Below, one piece after another: positions 1-8,363 of a stretch of 64,000 nt of DNA. The stretch covers positions 124,001-188,000 of the forward strand of contig NZ_AP026867.1 in the NCBI RefSeq assembly GCF_026000115.1, in the 5' to 3' direction. The position numbers and the translations under genes were made by a program. Below the pieces are notes generated by a model. The model made no database searches. It worked only from the letters and a program-made list of their open reading frames with translations, and was not told the DNA's origin. Origin of the DNA: Aureispira anguillae (GTDB lineage: Bacteria; Bacteroidota; Bacteroidia; Chitinophagales; Saprospiraceae). Within the stretch, counting starts at the first letter, position 1. Each line of letters opens with the position of its first letter.

Positions 1-888
1 ATTTGTATAACTAGAGGAAGCCAAATGGCATTGTATTTAACGGCTCAATGTTTATTGACGGAAGGAGATCTTGTCTTGGTGGAATCGCCTGGGTATCGAC
101 CTGCATCTGCCGTATTTATAAATGCTGGCGCTCAGGTAATGCCTATAGAAGTAGATCAGGATGGTATTGTCGTAGAAAAGGTAGAACAAGCCATTCTAAA
201 ACATTCCAATATACAAGCCATTTATTTAACCCCTCATCATCAATATCCAACAACGGTTACACTGAGCCTCAAGAGAAGATTAAGGCTGGCTGAATTGGCA
301 CAAGCACATAACTTTATAATTATTGAAGACGATTATGATCATGAATTTCATTTTGATAATCGACCAATTTTGCCAATTGCTAGTTATATGGCAATCAAAC
401 ATTATATCTACATTGGTACGTTTAGTAAGATTGTGGCACCTGCTCTAAGAGTAGGGTATCTAGTGGCAAGTAGTGATTTTATTCAAAAGGTTGGTGCATT
501 GAGGACAATTATTGACGTTCAAAATGATCCAATTATGGAGCAAGCTATCGTTGAATTGGTTAGAGAGGGGGCAATAAAACGGCACATTAAAAGAGCAGCG
601 AAATATTATAAAGATAAGCGGCAATATTTTGAAGGCTTATTAAAGACTCATTTGGGGGACAAGGTTGACTATACTGTACCAACAGGAGGATTGGCTTTTT
701 GGGTGCGTCCTAAAAAAGAGATAAAATTATCTGACTTAGTTGCCAACTTGGAAAAATCGAACCTTCAAATTAAGGATATTTCAAATTATAATTCTACGAC
801 TTTGGTTCAAGGCTTAAGGTTAGGGTATGGGAGTATTGAAAAAGAGGAACTAGAAATGGCCATCCTCCAATTGAGTAAATGTTTGTGA
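1..888 (+). CDS. MocR/PdxR-type regulator, C-terminal aminotransferase domain (5' end outside window)
   Basis: The reading frame is open from base 1 and its first codons (ICITRGSQMALYL) match the conserved TRGSQ-A-L stretch inside class I/II aminotransferase-fold proteins. The ATG at 25 is therefore internal and the gene begins before the window. Seen: an IIEDDYDHEF strand and a GTFSKIVAPALRVGYL segment, whose lysine is the expected PLP-binding residue, then the usual small C-terminal domain ending at a TGA. In MocR/PdxR proteins this domain follows a GntR winged helix and senses PLP-linked or amino metabolites. The DNA-binding half cannot be seen here, so a plain aminotransferase remains possible, although DDYDHEF and SKIVAPALRVGY are typical of the MocR group. 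A MITE follows 77 bases downstream. Confidence 0.85.
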   Translation: MCITRGSQMALYLTAQCLLTEGDLVLVESPGYRPASAVFINAGAQVMPIEVDQDGIVVEKVEQAILKHSNIQAIYLTPHHQYPTTVTLSLKRRLRLAELAQAHNFIIIEDDYDHEFHFDNRPILPIASYMAIKHYIYIGTFSKIVAPALRVGYLVASSDFIQKVGALRTIIDVQNDPIMEQAIVELVREGAIKRHIKRAAKYYKDKRQYFEGLLKTHLGDKVDYTVPTGGLAFWVRPKKEIKLSDLVANLEKSNLQIKDISNYNSTTLVQGLRLGYGSIEKEELEMAILQLSKCL

Positions 889-964
889 TTCAAGGAGTAT
901 TATTGGGTTTAGAATGAACTTTTTGCCATTCAAGTTATTATTTAGATAAGATAAGCTTGTTTTT

Positions 965-1149
965 TATGCTACCCGACGGTTTTTAAAATTTAACAGAATG
1001 GGCTTTTTCTAGTCCTATCTTAGCCTTTAGATCGTTTCACGCTAAGTTGTAATTGGGCTCTAATATCTAATTAGCTAAGAGCAAAGCGATCTAAAAATAG
1101 ATAAAAGCTGCCTCAATTTTAATTTTTACAAAAATCATCGGGTAGAGAA
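965..1149. mobile_element. MITE copy 1 (185 bp) with 9-bp target duplication
   Basis: The ends are inverted repeats: CTACCCGACGG read inward at the left, CTACCCGATG read inward at the right, each preceded by four end bases. The element is flanked by a perfect 9-bp direct repeat CTTGTTTTT (956-964 and 1150-1158). Most of the sequence recurs in inverted orientation at 22027-22155, which has its own different 9-bp duplication. This copy carries about 56 extra central bases. There is no ORF, so it would need a transposase supplied in trans. The whole element can fold into a long imperfect hairpin. Confidence 0.85.
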
Positions 1150-1195
1150 CTTGTTTTTATAACGCTAAAATAAGCAATTCATTCAAAATAGATTA

Positions 1196-1471
1196 ATGCC
1201 TAAGATGGAAAACTATAAAAGAAAATATCAACCAATCAATTGCTCTTTTCACGATCTACTGTTAGAGAAAGCTACGTTTAGGAAAACAGTTGAAATTATT
1301 TATTATTCTGTAAATGGTACAAGGCAAGAAACTTCCAGTATTATAAAAGATGTTTTTACCCAAAAAAGTGGTGAATTTATGTTGTTGAGCAATGAGGAAC
1401 TTATTCGTCTAGATCATATCGTAAGTGTGGATGGTGTTCTATTGCCCGAAACAAGTTGTAATATTCAGTAA
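1196..1471 (+). CDS. rof: Rho-binding antiterminator (Rof/YaeO-like) protein
   Basis: This 91-residue protein contains YQPINC followed by a short acidic/leucine stretch, which is the start of the Rof family pattern (E. coli Rof also has YQPINC near its N-terminus). It ends with an R-L-D-x-I-x-S-x-DG segment like the last strand of that fold. Rof-family proteins bind Rho and block transcription termination; that role is known for the enterobacterial protein and inferred here. Length fits the family. The ATG at 1205 is an alternative start that gives a more typical N-terminus. It stands alone between a MITE and a convergent SDR gene. The Bacteroidota version is divergent, so the name rests on motif order rather than close identity. 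Confidence 0.6.
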   Translation: MPKMENYKRKYQPINCSFHDLLLEKATFRKTVEIIYYSVNGTRQETSSIIKDVFTQKSGEFMLLSNEELIRLDHIVSVDGVLLPETSCNIQ

Positions 1472-1497
1472 TATTGAAGGAGTGATGAGGGAGTCCC

Positions 1498-2340
1498 TTA
1501 GCGTTTTTTTAGCAAAAGTGGTAACCAAAATTCCCAACTATTCCGAAATAAAAGAGAACCTAATTGCCCGAAAAACAACCACCACGGAGCAAACTTTCTG
1601 CGTTTTGTGTAGATTAATCGCCCAACAATTTTGGCAACGTGCTGAGGAGACATTGCAGGAGCTTTGGCATAGGCAGGAGTGGGAGCAATCATGCGTGTTT
1701 TTACCAAAGGTAAATAGACCGTAGAGCAAGAAATTTGATCTGATTTTAGTTCTAGAGAAACAGATCGAAACCATTGATCAAAAGCAGCCTTAGAGGCTTG
1801 ATAGGCCGACCAATGCGGGGCTGGAATTAGCAGCACATTCACAGCAGAGATATTGATAATATGACCCTTGTTTTTTTTGAGCAAAGGAATCAGCGCTAAC
1901 AGAAGTTGTACAGGTCCAAAATAATTGATGGCCATGGTACGCTGAAAATCGTGGAAACGTTCCAATGAATCATGGATCGAACGTTTGATAGAGTGCCCTG
2001 CATTGCTAATAACGATGTCTATCCCATTGTGCTGCTGTTTGAGATGATCTATTAGCAGGCAAACTTCCCTTTCTTGGCTCAGATCAACAGAATAAATACT
2101 TATGGTTGCTCCTAAGGCTTCCAATTTGGTTTTTAAGCGACGTAATTTACTGTCGGTACGAGCCACTAAAATTAAGTGCACGTTATTGCTGGCTAACTGA
2201 TAAGCAATGGCTTCGCCAATGCCATAACTAGCCCCCGTTATGACAATATTTTTTTGACCAATTGCCTTTTTTAATTGCTTTGCAGAGCAATACTTAGGAG
2301 GAAACAAAAGATGTTCTAAAAGGCTGTAATGCTTTGCCAT
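1498..2340 (-). CDS. Short-chain dehydrogenase/reductase (SDR)
   Basis: This is a 280-residue classical SDR. Visible motifs are the nucleotide-binding TGASYGIG (35-42), NAG (113-115), and the catalytic tetrad Asn139, Ser165, Tyr180 and Lys184 (Y-QAS-K). The first 30 residues before the Rossmann strand and the hydrophobic C-terminal tail rich in W, F and L (about 245-280) suggest membrane association, as in SDRs acting on fatty-acyl or sterol-like substrates. Substrate is not readable from the sequence. The gene converges on the Rof-like gene with a 26-base gap, and the lipase gene lies 52 bases upstream on the same strand. An oxidoreductase role on lipid intermediates is plausible but inferred. 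Confidence 0.85.
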   Translation of the reverse strand: MAKHYSLLEHLLFPPKYCSAKQLKKAIGQKNIVITGASYGIGEAIAYQLASNNVHLILVARTDSKLRRLKTKLEALGATISIYSVDLSQEREVCLLIDHLKQQHNGIDIVISNAGHSIKRSIHDSLERFHDFQRTMAINYFGPVQLLLALIPLLKKNKGHIINISAVNVLLIPAPHWSAYQASKAAFDQWFRSVSLELKSDQISCSTVYLPLVKTRMIAPTPAYAKAPAMSPQHVAKIVGRLIYTKRRKFAPWWLFFGQLGSLLFRNSWEFWLPLLLKKR

Positions 2341-2392
2341 TGTATTGCTGTGTTGTTATCATTACTCCGTTAATTATAATATACATAAAGAA

Positions 2393-3565
2393 CTAAAGAT
2401 TTTCTGGAAGGTATTTCACCGTTAGGTTTTTATAATCTCTAGAAAAGTACTCTTTTAAAATGGCAACATAATAATTATAAGGTTTATGCTGATAGAAGTT
2501 GGGTTCTTGTTGGTAGTAATTCCCATCTTCTGCGGGCTTAATTTTAGATCGTTGTTTTTCTGTTAATTGTTCTGGATCAAGTATGATTTTAGGATAGGCA
2601 AATTGCTCTAATTCTCTGATATTTCCTACTTGATAATAATTAATATCTCGAACATAGTCTGGCATATCAACAGAACCATAAGAAGCCGAAACCATTTTTT
2701 CGAGCAAGCGATTGGAGGCATTGACATAATCCTTGAGATTTTTTTCAAATTTTCGGATCACCAGCTCCATTCCGAGCTTACGAATATCAAAAGACTCTTT
2801 GCCAAAAATCCAAGATTTGAGGCGTTCCTTGCTAAGTATTTTGCCCTTTTCTTGATAATGCATGGGCATAAAAGGTACCAAATCGGCTGGATTGATAATC
2901 GAATAACTCATATTATTTTCGCAGTAGCGTAGATGATATTCCTCCGAGAAGGCCTTATTACCACACATCGGATTGGCAAATGCATAAGTTTTGTAGACGT
3001 TCTTAGAAGATAACTTATTCTTAGGAAGATTTTCGAGATAGGCACGGGTCATATTGGCTAAGGCTCCTCCTTGGCTGTGTCCTGTAATCAAGATGTCATA
3101 AATACCTTGTTGATTGAGTTGTTGTATTTGATTGATAATAGTAGAGGAAAGTAATACAACAGCCAAGGCATAACCAGAATGGACAGCAGCAGCAGAATCT
3201 TGTGCAAAGCAATAGGCTTCTTCCTTTTTGTTCAACAGCATAACTCCTTTGGCAGGAATCATAGCAGAATACATATTCTCAATCCAACTTGAAATCTGAT
3301 CGGTAGAACCTCTAAAATTAATCACTCCAATCTTTTCTTTGGTATAAACTTGAAACTTATTGTCCATACCAATAGTAGGAGAGCTAAAGATTTTTTTATA
3401 AGCTTTGGGTGTTATACTAGCATCCGATCCATAGAGGTTATTAAACGTGTAACTATTACACATTGCAATTAGTGCCTTTACCTCATCAGGATCAAATCCT
3501 TCTCTGAGCTGAGCCCATACATTACTGTTTATACCGAACAACAGAACAAATATAAAAAATCTCAT
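2393..3565 (-). CDS. Secreted class 3 lipase-like protein
   Basis: I chose the ATG at 3565 because it is followed directly by a good signal peptide (MRFFIFVLLFGINSNVWAQ); the frame runs on to a TTG at 3610. Counting from that TTG, GHSQGG (177-182) is the nucleophile elbow, with Ser179 as the serine. VINFRGST (96-103) is the strand and oxyanion region of the fungal-type lipase fold, and NPADLVPFMP carries the likely catalytic Asp243. This fits Lipase_3 (PF01764) hydrolases. Class 3 lipases cleave acylglycerols or phospholipids; the actual substrate is unknown. About 150 C-terminal residues rich in Tyr, Lys and Gln do not match a domain I recognise. No T9SS sorting domain is seen, so periplasmic location or Sec-only export is likely. 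Confidence 0.8.
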   Translation of the reverse strand: MRFFIFVLLFGINSNVWAQLREGFDPDEVKALIAMCNSYTFNNLYGSDASITPKAYKKIFSSPTIGMDNKFQVYTKEKIGVINFRGSTDQISSWIENMYSAMIPAKGVMLLNKKEEAYCFAQDSAAAVHSGYALAVVLLSSTIINQIQQLNQQGIYDILITGHSQGGALANMTRAYLENLPKNKLSSKNVYKTYAFANPMCGNKAFSEEYHLRYCENNMSYSIINPADLVPFMPMHYQEKGKILSKERLKSWIFGKESFDIRKLGMELVIRKFEKNLKDYVNASNRLLEKMVSASYGSVDMPDYVRDINYYQVGNIRELEQFAYPKIILDPEQLTEKQRSKIKPAEDGNYYQQEPNFYQHKPYNYYVAILKEYFSRDYKNLTVKYLPENL

Positions 3566-3770
3566 TATAGTGCGTTTTGAAACAAAAAGGTTATTGGTTA
3601 TTGACAACAATTCTAAAATCTTGCCAATTTAAATACGAAAAATCCTTGCCTGTATTGTCTATAAATTAAATTATAAGTTGAAGAAAGGATAAGAGTACTA
3701 AATTAGTCTAATTTTTTGTAAATCAGCCAAGCTAAACAAGCAATATAAGTCGTTTTTTATTTTTAGAGTT

Positions 3771-3790
3771 TGTCCTTATTCCAAAGGACA
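3771..3790. terminator. Short hairpin downstream of the 3813-4133 gene
   Basis: TGTCCTT and AAGGACA pair perfectly over 7 bp around a 6-base loop, 23 bases past the stop of the minus-strand gene. There is no clear T-tract on the minus strand, so termination is only possible. Confidence 0.35.
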
Positions 3791-3812
3791 GGGATCGTTT
3801 CTAAATTATGTT

Positions 3813-4133
3813 TTAGCCTAAAATGTATTTTAATTCATAATAAGACAATTCTGCTTCTTGCATCAACGAAAGCAATGATCCTACATCATTGGTCGAAAAA
3901 CAGAAACGCATACCATTTACTTGAGTATCAAAAAGTATCGTTCGCCTGTTTCGATCTTTAGAGCTATTTAGGTTTTCCGCATAGCAGGTAGCTATGTTTT
4001 CTTTAAATTGATACAAACCTCTTTCATCAAGCGTCATAACAATATTTTTAAAATACAGATTATAAACCCTGCATTCATTACACCACAAAACGAATCCATC
4101 AGAGTTTTTGGCTAGAGAATCATGTTGACACAT
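3813..4133 (-). CDS. Small cysteine-motif protein, DUF6686-like
   Basis: This is a 106-residue protein with no signal peptide. It has C-N-E-C near residue 18-21 (with another Cys at residue 2), then a Y-x-L-x-F-x-N stretch, a FKENIATCY segment and a basic KDRNRR turn. This is the pattern of short Bacteroidota proteins labelled DUF6686, recalled from family style and not checked. The paired cysteines with His4 could bind a metal, but no function is known. It stands alone; a hairpin sits just past its stop. Confidence 0.55.
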   Translation of the reverse strand: MCQHDSLAKNSDGFVLWCNECRVYNLYFKNIVMTLDERGLYQFKENIATCYAENLNSSKDRNRRTILFDTQVNGMRFCFSTNDVGSLLSLMQEAELSYYELKYILG

Positions 4134-4265
4134 TGTTATTTGTTTTTATTTAGATTAAATATAAATAAAGATACGCTTTTTATTGGAAAACAAAAAAACA
4201 AGTGCTCCTAAATTAGATTTAACAAAAAGAATTAAACTGCGTATGGAAATGTGCAAGCAAGAAGT

Positions 4266-4299
4266 AACCAAAGGAAATAGCATTATACTTCCTTTGGTT
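4266..4299. terminator. 11-bp perfect hairpin
   Basis: AACCAAAGGAA (4266-4276) pairs with TTCCTTTGGTT (4289-4299) around a 12-base loop. It lies far (over 400 bp) downstream of the acyl-CoA dehydrogenase stop and upstream of the 4133 start. A role as terminator or processing site is not proven. Confidence 0.4.
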
Positions 4300-4546
4300 A
4301 TTGATGACTAAGGTTGGACAATATATCCCAGTTGGGGATTAGCCTCACTATTCAATAGTTTTTGATAAAAGACAAATTGGCAATACCTTATAAAACCTCT
4401 CCTTTAAGCAATTGAGGCGTATTGTTTGTTATCAATTTAGTTTGATCTAACTGATCTTTGTTGACGACAAAAGTTGCATTCATCTAAGGAATATTTGAGT
4501 TATAAATTGATTGTATAGGAAACGTTTTTGTTCCTCTATAACTATA

Positions 4547-4694
4547 GGGCTTTCCTATAAAAATGTTTACACAAAATTGTTTTCTGATTATCAAGTATTA
4601 TCAAATTATAAAATCGGTAAATTTTCAAATTAACGCCAAAAGTGAATAGTTAAAACACTGATTTTGAGCAGTTGTGTTTTTTATAGGAAAACCC
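4547..4694. mobile_element. MITE-like element with 17-bp terminal inverted repeats
   Basis: GGGCTTTCCTATAAAAA (4547-4563) and TTTTTATAGGAAAACCC (4678-4694) are inverted copies with one mismatch, enclosing 114 bp without an ORF. A 9-bp direct repeat TATAACTAT flanks it (4537-4545 and 4699-4707), but at unequal distances from the two ends (1 and 4 bases), so the target-duplication reading is less certain than for the other MITE. It ends 16 bases before the acyl-CoA dehydrogenase stop codon. Confidence 0.5.
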
Positions 4695-4710
4695 TTTATA
4701 TAACTATTCC

Positions 4711-6489
4711 TTAATCAAAATGTTCATCTTGGATATTCATGGTAATTTGAGTACTACTTTTGAGTGTAGTTAATAAGCCCCTTGTTTTTGGCAATTCATA
4801 GGCAAAGAAATAATCCATAGTATGCAACTTACCCTCATAGAAGTTGTCATCGCCATCACCTAGCTTTTGAGCAGCAACTAATCCCTGTTTTAACCATTGC
4901 CAACCAATGACCACCAAGCCAAAAGCTTCTAAGTAAATAGTTGCATCAGAAAGGAAAGCCTCTAATTTACCTTGCATAGCAAGCATACTTAGGTTCATGG
5001 TTGTATCTACCAATTTTTCAAGCGTAGTACCTAATAAAGCAGCCTGTTTTTGTAAACGCTCTTCTTGAGAAGCGGCTTGAATAGTAGCGGTAATTTCTGC
5101 GACCAGAATGCGCAGCGTAGCTCCTTGGTCTTTGGCAATTTTTCGACCTAAAAGGTCCATACCATGTATGGCAGTTGTTCCTTCATGTATAGGATGGATA
5201 CGAGCTTCACGATAGAAATGTTCAGGCAAAAACTCTTCTGTAAAACCATAACCTCCCAAGCATTGGATCGCTGCACTAGTACTTAAACAGCCCATTTCGG
5301 AAGGGTATGATTTTGCGACAGGAGTTAATAATCCTAGTAAGGCTTCATATTTTTCTTTTTCTTTTCCAACAGTAACTCTAGTTAAATCTGCATATTTAGA
5401 ACATTCCATCAAGAGCCCCAAGCTACCCTCTACTATTGATCGTTGGAACAACAACATTCTTTTGACATCTGCATGTTCTATGATGAGTGCTTGCTCGGTT
5501 GATTGAGTACCAACTTTTCGCCCTTGTGAGCGTTCACGACAGTATTGTAATGCCGAATAATAAGCAGCAGAAGCAATAGAGGCAGCATTAAAACCAACTG
5601 CAATACGAGCTTCATTCATCATTTGGAACATACAATTTAAGCCTTTATTGGCTTCCCCTACTAGATAACCTCTACAATCGTCATTTTCTCCAGTGATAAT
5701 GTGGGCAATCGGAGCGCCTTTGTATCCCATTTTGTGAAAAATACCTCCAGTGGTAACATCGTTAAATACTAAGTTTCCTTCTGAATTGAGACGCATACGA
5801 GGAACTACAAAAAGAGAAATGCCTTTTGAACCTTTAGGGGCTCCTTTTATTCTGGCTAACATAAGGTGTACAATATTGTCAACCGCATCATGATCGCCAC
5901 AAGAAATAAATATTTTTTGCCCTTTAATTAGATAATATCCTTCTGTTGTTGGTTCTGCGGAAGTGCTTATATCGCCTAGAGAACTGCCCGCTTCGGGCTC
6001 TGTTAATGCCATGGTGCCCTGCCATTGCCCTGTATATAATTTGTCTAAATATTGTTCTTTTTGCTGAGAAGTACCAAAGCTTCGAATTAAGTTAGCAGCC
6101 CCTGCCGATAAAAAGGGAAAAACCGAAGCAGAATAATTGGCAGCACCCATTATAAATAAAGTAGCATTAAAGATCATATAGGGCATTTGTTGCCCTCCTT
6201 CATCATAAGAAAGTGGCGCATTGATCCAACCTCCTTCCCCAAATTCTTGCATCAATGCTTTCATTGCGGGATGTACTTTTATTCGTCCATTTTCAAATTT
6301 GGGCGCTATGCGATCCATTTCAACCAAGATGGGACGTAGCTTGTGGGTTGACAATTCTGTGCAAGCATCCAAAACCATATTATAGGTCTCTTGGTTATGA
6401 TCGGCAAAAAAAGAGTATTGAGAAAGTGTAGCTACTTGGAACACATCGTGCAAAAGAAATTGCAAATTTTTTTTACTGTAGAATTTCAT
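4711..6489 (-). CDS. Acyl-CoA dehydrogenase
   Basis: This is a large (about 590-residue) acyl-CoA dehydrogenase. I prefer the ATG at 6489 (MKFYSKKNLQFLLHDVF), which gives the N-terminus usual for this subgroup; the frame extends upstream only to a TTG at 6540. Numbered from that TTG, LTEPEAGSS (179-187) is the FAD/substrate signature, and the second signature GGYGFTEEF with HPIHEGTTAIHGMDLLGRK lies near 435-475. The Glu of HEGTT is the likely catalytic base. An extra C-terminal region of about 120 residues matches the AidB/long ACAD type of architecture (Acyl-CoA_dh_C). It oxidises acyl-CoA to enoyl-CoA with FAD in beta-oxidation; chain length is not readable. It is monocistronic, with no ETF genes nearby. 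Confidence 0.93.
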   Translation of the reverse strand: MKFYSKKNLQFLLHDVFQVATLSQYSFFADHNQETYNMVLDACTELSTHKLRPILVEMDRIAPKFENGRIKVHPAMKALMQEFGEGGWINAPLSYDEGGQQMPYMIFNATLFIMGAANYSASVFPFLSAGAANLIRSFGTSQQKEQYLDKLYTGQWQGTMALTEPEAGSSLGDISTSAEPTTEGYYLIKGQKIFISCGDHDAVDNIVHLMLARIKGAPKGSKGISLFVVPRMRLNSEGNLVFNDVTTGGIFHKMGYKGAPIAHIITGENDDCRGYLVGEANKGLNCMFQMMNEARIAVGFNAASIASAAYYSALQYCRERSQGRKVGTQSTEQALIIEHADVKRMLLFQRSIVEGSLGLLMECSKYADLTRVTVGKEKEKYEALLGLLTPVAKSYPSEMGCLSTSAAIQCLGGYGFTEEFLPEHFYREARIHPIHEGTTAIHGMDLLGRKIAKDQGATLRILVAEITATIQAASQEERLQKQAALLGTTLEKLVDTTMNLSMLAMQGKLEAFLSDATIYLEAFGLVVIGWQWLKQGLVAAQKLGDGDDNFYEGKLHTMDYFFAYELPKTRGLLTTLKSSTQITMNIQDEHFD

Positions 6490-6686
6490 TGTTGGGTGAG
6501 TTGTGAAGATGGAAAAAGGATGAGTTATATATTTTCTCAATATAAAAAAATCCTTCTAATTGTGGGAATCGCAACAGAACCAAAATTAAATAGAGCACAC
6601 AACGTTTTCGTTCTTATTTTACCTGAATGGCTCATCCAGTACTCGTGCACTAAATAAAAGTGCGGAATAAATTGCATGACAATGGA

Positions 6687-8363
6687 TTAAGACTTAAGAT
6701 GGGCGTTTTCTGCAATTTCTTGAAATTCAACACTGTAATGACATCCTGGTTTGTTTTTGTCCAGTTGAATATTTCCTAAAAGTTGGCGAGATAGTTTTTT
6801 CATGAGTTTGATACCAAGACTTTTGCTTTTTTCAAAATTAATTTCTCTAGGACAACCAGCCCCATTGTCCCCTATGGTAAGCGTAAATTTTGGTGCGGTT
6901 TGGGCTTTTATATGAAGATAAATGGCTCCCTCAGTTTTGTTTTTGAATCCATGGATTAATGCATTAGTAACGATTTCGTTGATGAGCAAACCTAGGGGAA
7001 TGGCAGTGTCTAAGCCTAGATTCAAGGTAGGGACTTGCAAGTCCAGTTGAATGTTTTTACTGGTGTTATTGGTGGTTAGGATAAGAGAGTGAATTAATTC
7101 TCTCAGATAAGTTTCTAGGTTGATTTTTGAAAGATCGTCAGATTGGTACAACATTTCATGAACCATTGCCATTGCATTGATTCGATATTGACTTTTTTGA
7201 ACAAATTGTTGTGCATTATCTTCCTTATTTTGATTGGCTTGCAAGTGCAATAAACTAGTAATGACTTGCAAGTTATTTTTGACCCGATGATGGATCTCTT
7301 TCAGCAAGGCTTTCCGTTCTTGACTCTGACTTTCAATTTTTTGTAAGTGTTGTTTTAAAAGGGTGTTTTTTCGATTTCTTATTTTTAATATGTAAATGCC
7401 AAACATTAATAAAAATAATAATATAAAAATAGACGCCACAAGAATTGTTATTTTAAATTGATTATTAGTTTGTTGAATGAGGGCATTTCTTTTGAGGTTT
7501 TCATTCTCTTTTTGGGTTAATTCAGTGTGGTATTTTATTTCTAAATCATGAATGATTTGTTGCTGTTTTTTATTGTATAATATACGTCTTAGCTCTTGCA
7601 TGGAATCCAAAAACTCAAAGGCCTTTTTATATTGTTTTTTATCTTTGTAGTAGTTAAATAGAGCGGTATGCGAGAGAAGTCTATAGGTGTCAATCTCGCA
7701 AGAATCACTCAATTCTAAGGCTTTTTCTAGCATATTAAGGGCTTGTTGTTCTTTGCCTTGCTTGCCATAGGTTCGAGCTATTTTTATATAAGAAAGCGGT
7801 AACTCACAAGGTTGATTGTGGGCTAAATATTCATGGATTGCAGCTTTGTAGTATTTTAATGCAGCAGGGTATTTTTTAGCTTTGAATTGATTAAATCCAA
7901 TAATAAGATGATTGATCGCATGTCCTCCATCTCTAAGGCTAGAATCAGGGCTTATTGCTAGGGACAAAAGAGCATATTGTTTGGCTTTATCGTGTTCTTT
8001 GAGATTAAAATAACACTCTCCCATGTTTCCATAAAGCATGGATTCAAGCAAGATTGGTTGCTCAATACTATCGAGATATTTTTTACTTCTGGTTAGCATT
8101 TCAAGTGCTTGGGCTGGACTACCCGACGATTTGGTAATATCAGCTAACAAAAAATGACCATAGAACAATTCGGTATGAGAAAGGTGCTCCTTTTTTAGGT
8201 GTTCTAGGACTAAGTTTTGGGCTAACCTAAATTCATGCGAGTAAGAAAGTGTTTTTACTTTGCTTACTAGAGAATCAATATTAGGCATAGAGGGGGTGCT
8301 AGATACTTGAAAGAAATATCCTAGAATAAAAAAAAGAACCAATAGAAACCTTTGTATTAACAT
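6687..8363 (-). CDS. TPR-containing membrane sensor histidine kinase (HisKA_2 type)
   Basis: Order of parts: signal peptide (1-22), a periplasmic region of TPR-like helical pairs (about 45-265), a coiled stretch, one membrane helix (304-327), then the dimerisation/phosphoacceptor helix with HHRVKNNLQVITSLLHLQ. His359 is the probable phosphorylation site, and the motif is characteristic of HisKA_2/HWE-like kinases. An HATPase_c domain follows, with the N-box EIVTNALIHGF and the G-box DNGAGCP. Residue count (558) fits the Bacteroidota TPR kinase group. No response regulator is adjacent, so it is an orphan kinase whose partner lies elsewhere. The signal is unknown; TPRs suggest a protein or peptide ligand. 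Confidence 0.9.
   Translation of the reverse strand: MLIQRFLLVLFFILGYFFQVSSTPSMPNIDSLVSKVKTLSYSHEFRLAQNLVLEHLKKEHLSHTELFYGHFLLADITKSSGSPAQALEMLTRSKKYLDSIEQPILLESMLYGNMGECYFNLKEHDKAKQYALLSLAISPDSSLRDGGHAINHLIIGFNQFKAKKYPAALKYYKAAIHEYLAHNQPCELPLSYIKIARTYGKQGKEQQALNMLEKALELSDSCEIDTYRLLSHTALFNYYKDKKQYKKAFEFLDSMQELRRILYNKKQQQIIHDLEIKYHTELTQKENENLKRNALIQQTNNQFKITILVASIFILLFLLMFGIYILKIRNRKNTLLKQHLQKIESQSQERKALLKEIHHRVKNNLQVITSLLHLQANQNKEDNAQQFVQKSQYRINAMAMVHEMLYQSDDLSKINLETYLRELIHSLILTTNNTSKNIQLDLQVPTLNLGLDTAIPLGLLINEIVTNALIHGFKNKTEGAIYLHIKAQTAPKFTLTIGDNGAGCPREINFEKSKSLGIKLMKKLSRQLLGNIQLDKNKPGCHYSVEFQEIAENAHLKS

Larger units (their letters stand above)
4134..4710. other. 577-bp gap without genes; holds a hairpin and a MITE-like inverted repeat
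   Basis: No ORF with coding character lies here. Two structured parts were found and are listed separately: a hairpin at 4266-4299 and an inverted-repeat element at 4547-4694. The rest is plain A+T-rich sequence. Confidence 0.6.

Noticed and set aside
1425-1724. 99-residue plus-strand ORF overlapping the SDR gene
   Set aside because: It is antisense to strongly conserved SDR codons (TGASYGIG/YQASK gene) and has no recognisable protein features.
8119-8132. CTACCCGACGATTT, matching the MITE end, inside the sensor kinase
   Set aside because: It encodes conserved protein sequence (SSGSP), there is no second inverted end within 300 bp and no target duplication.
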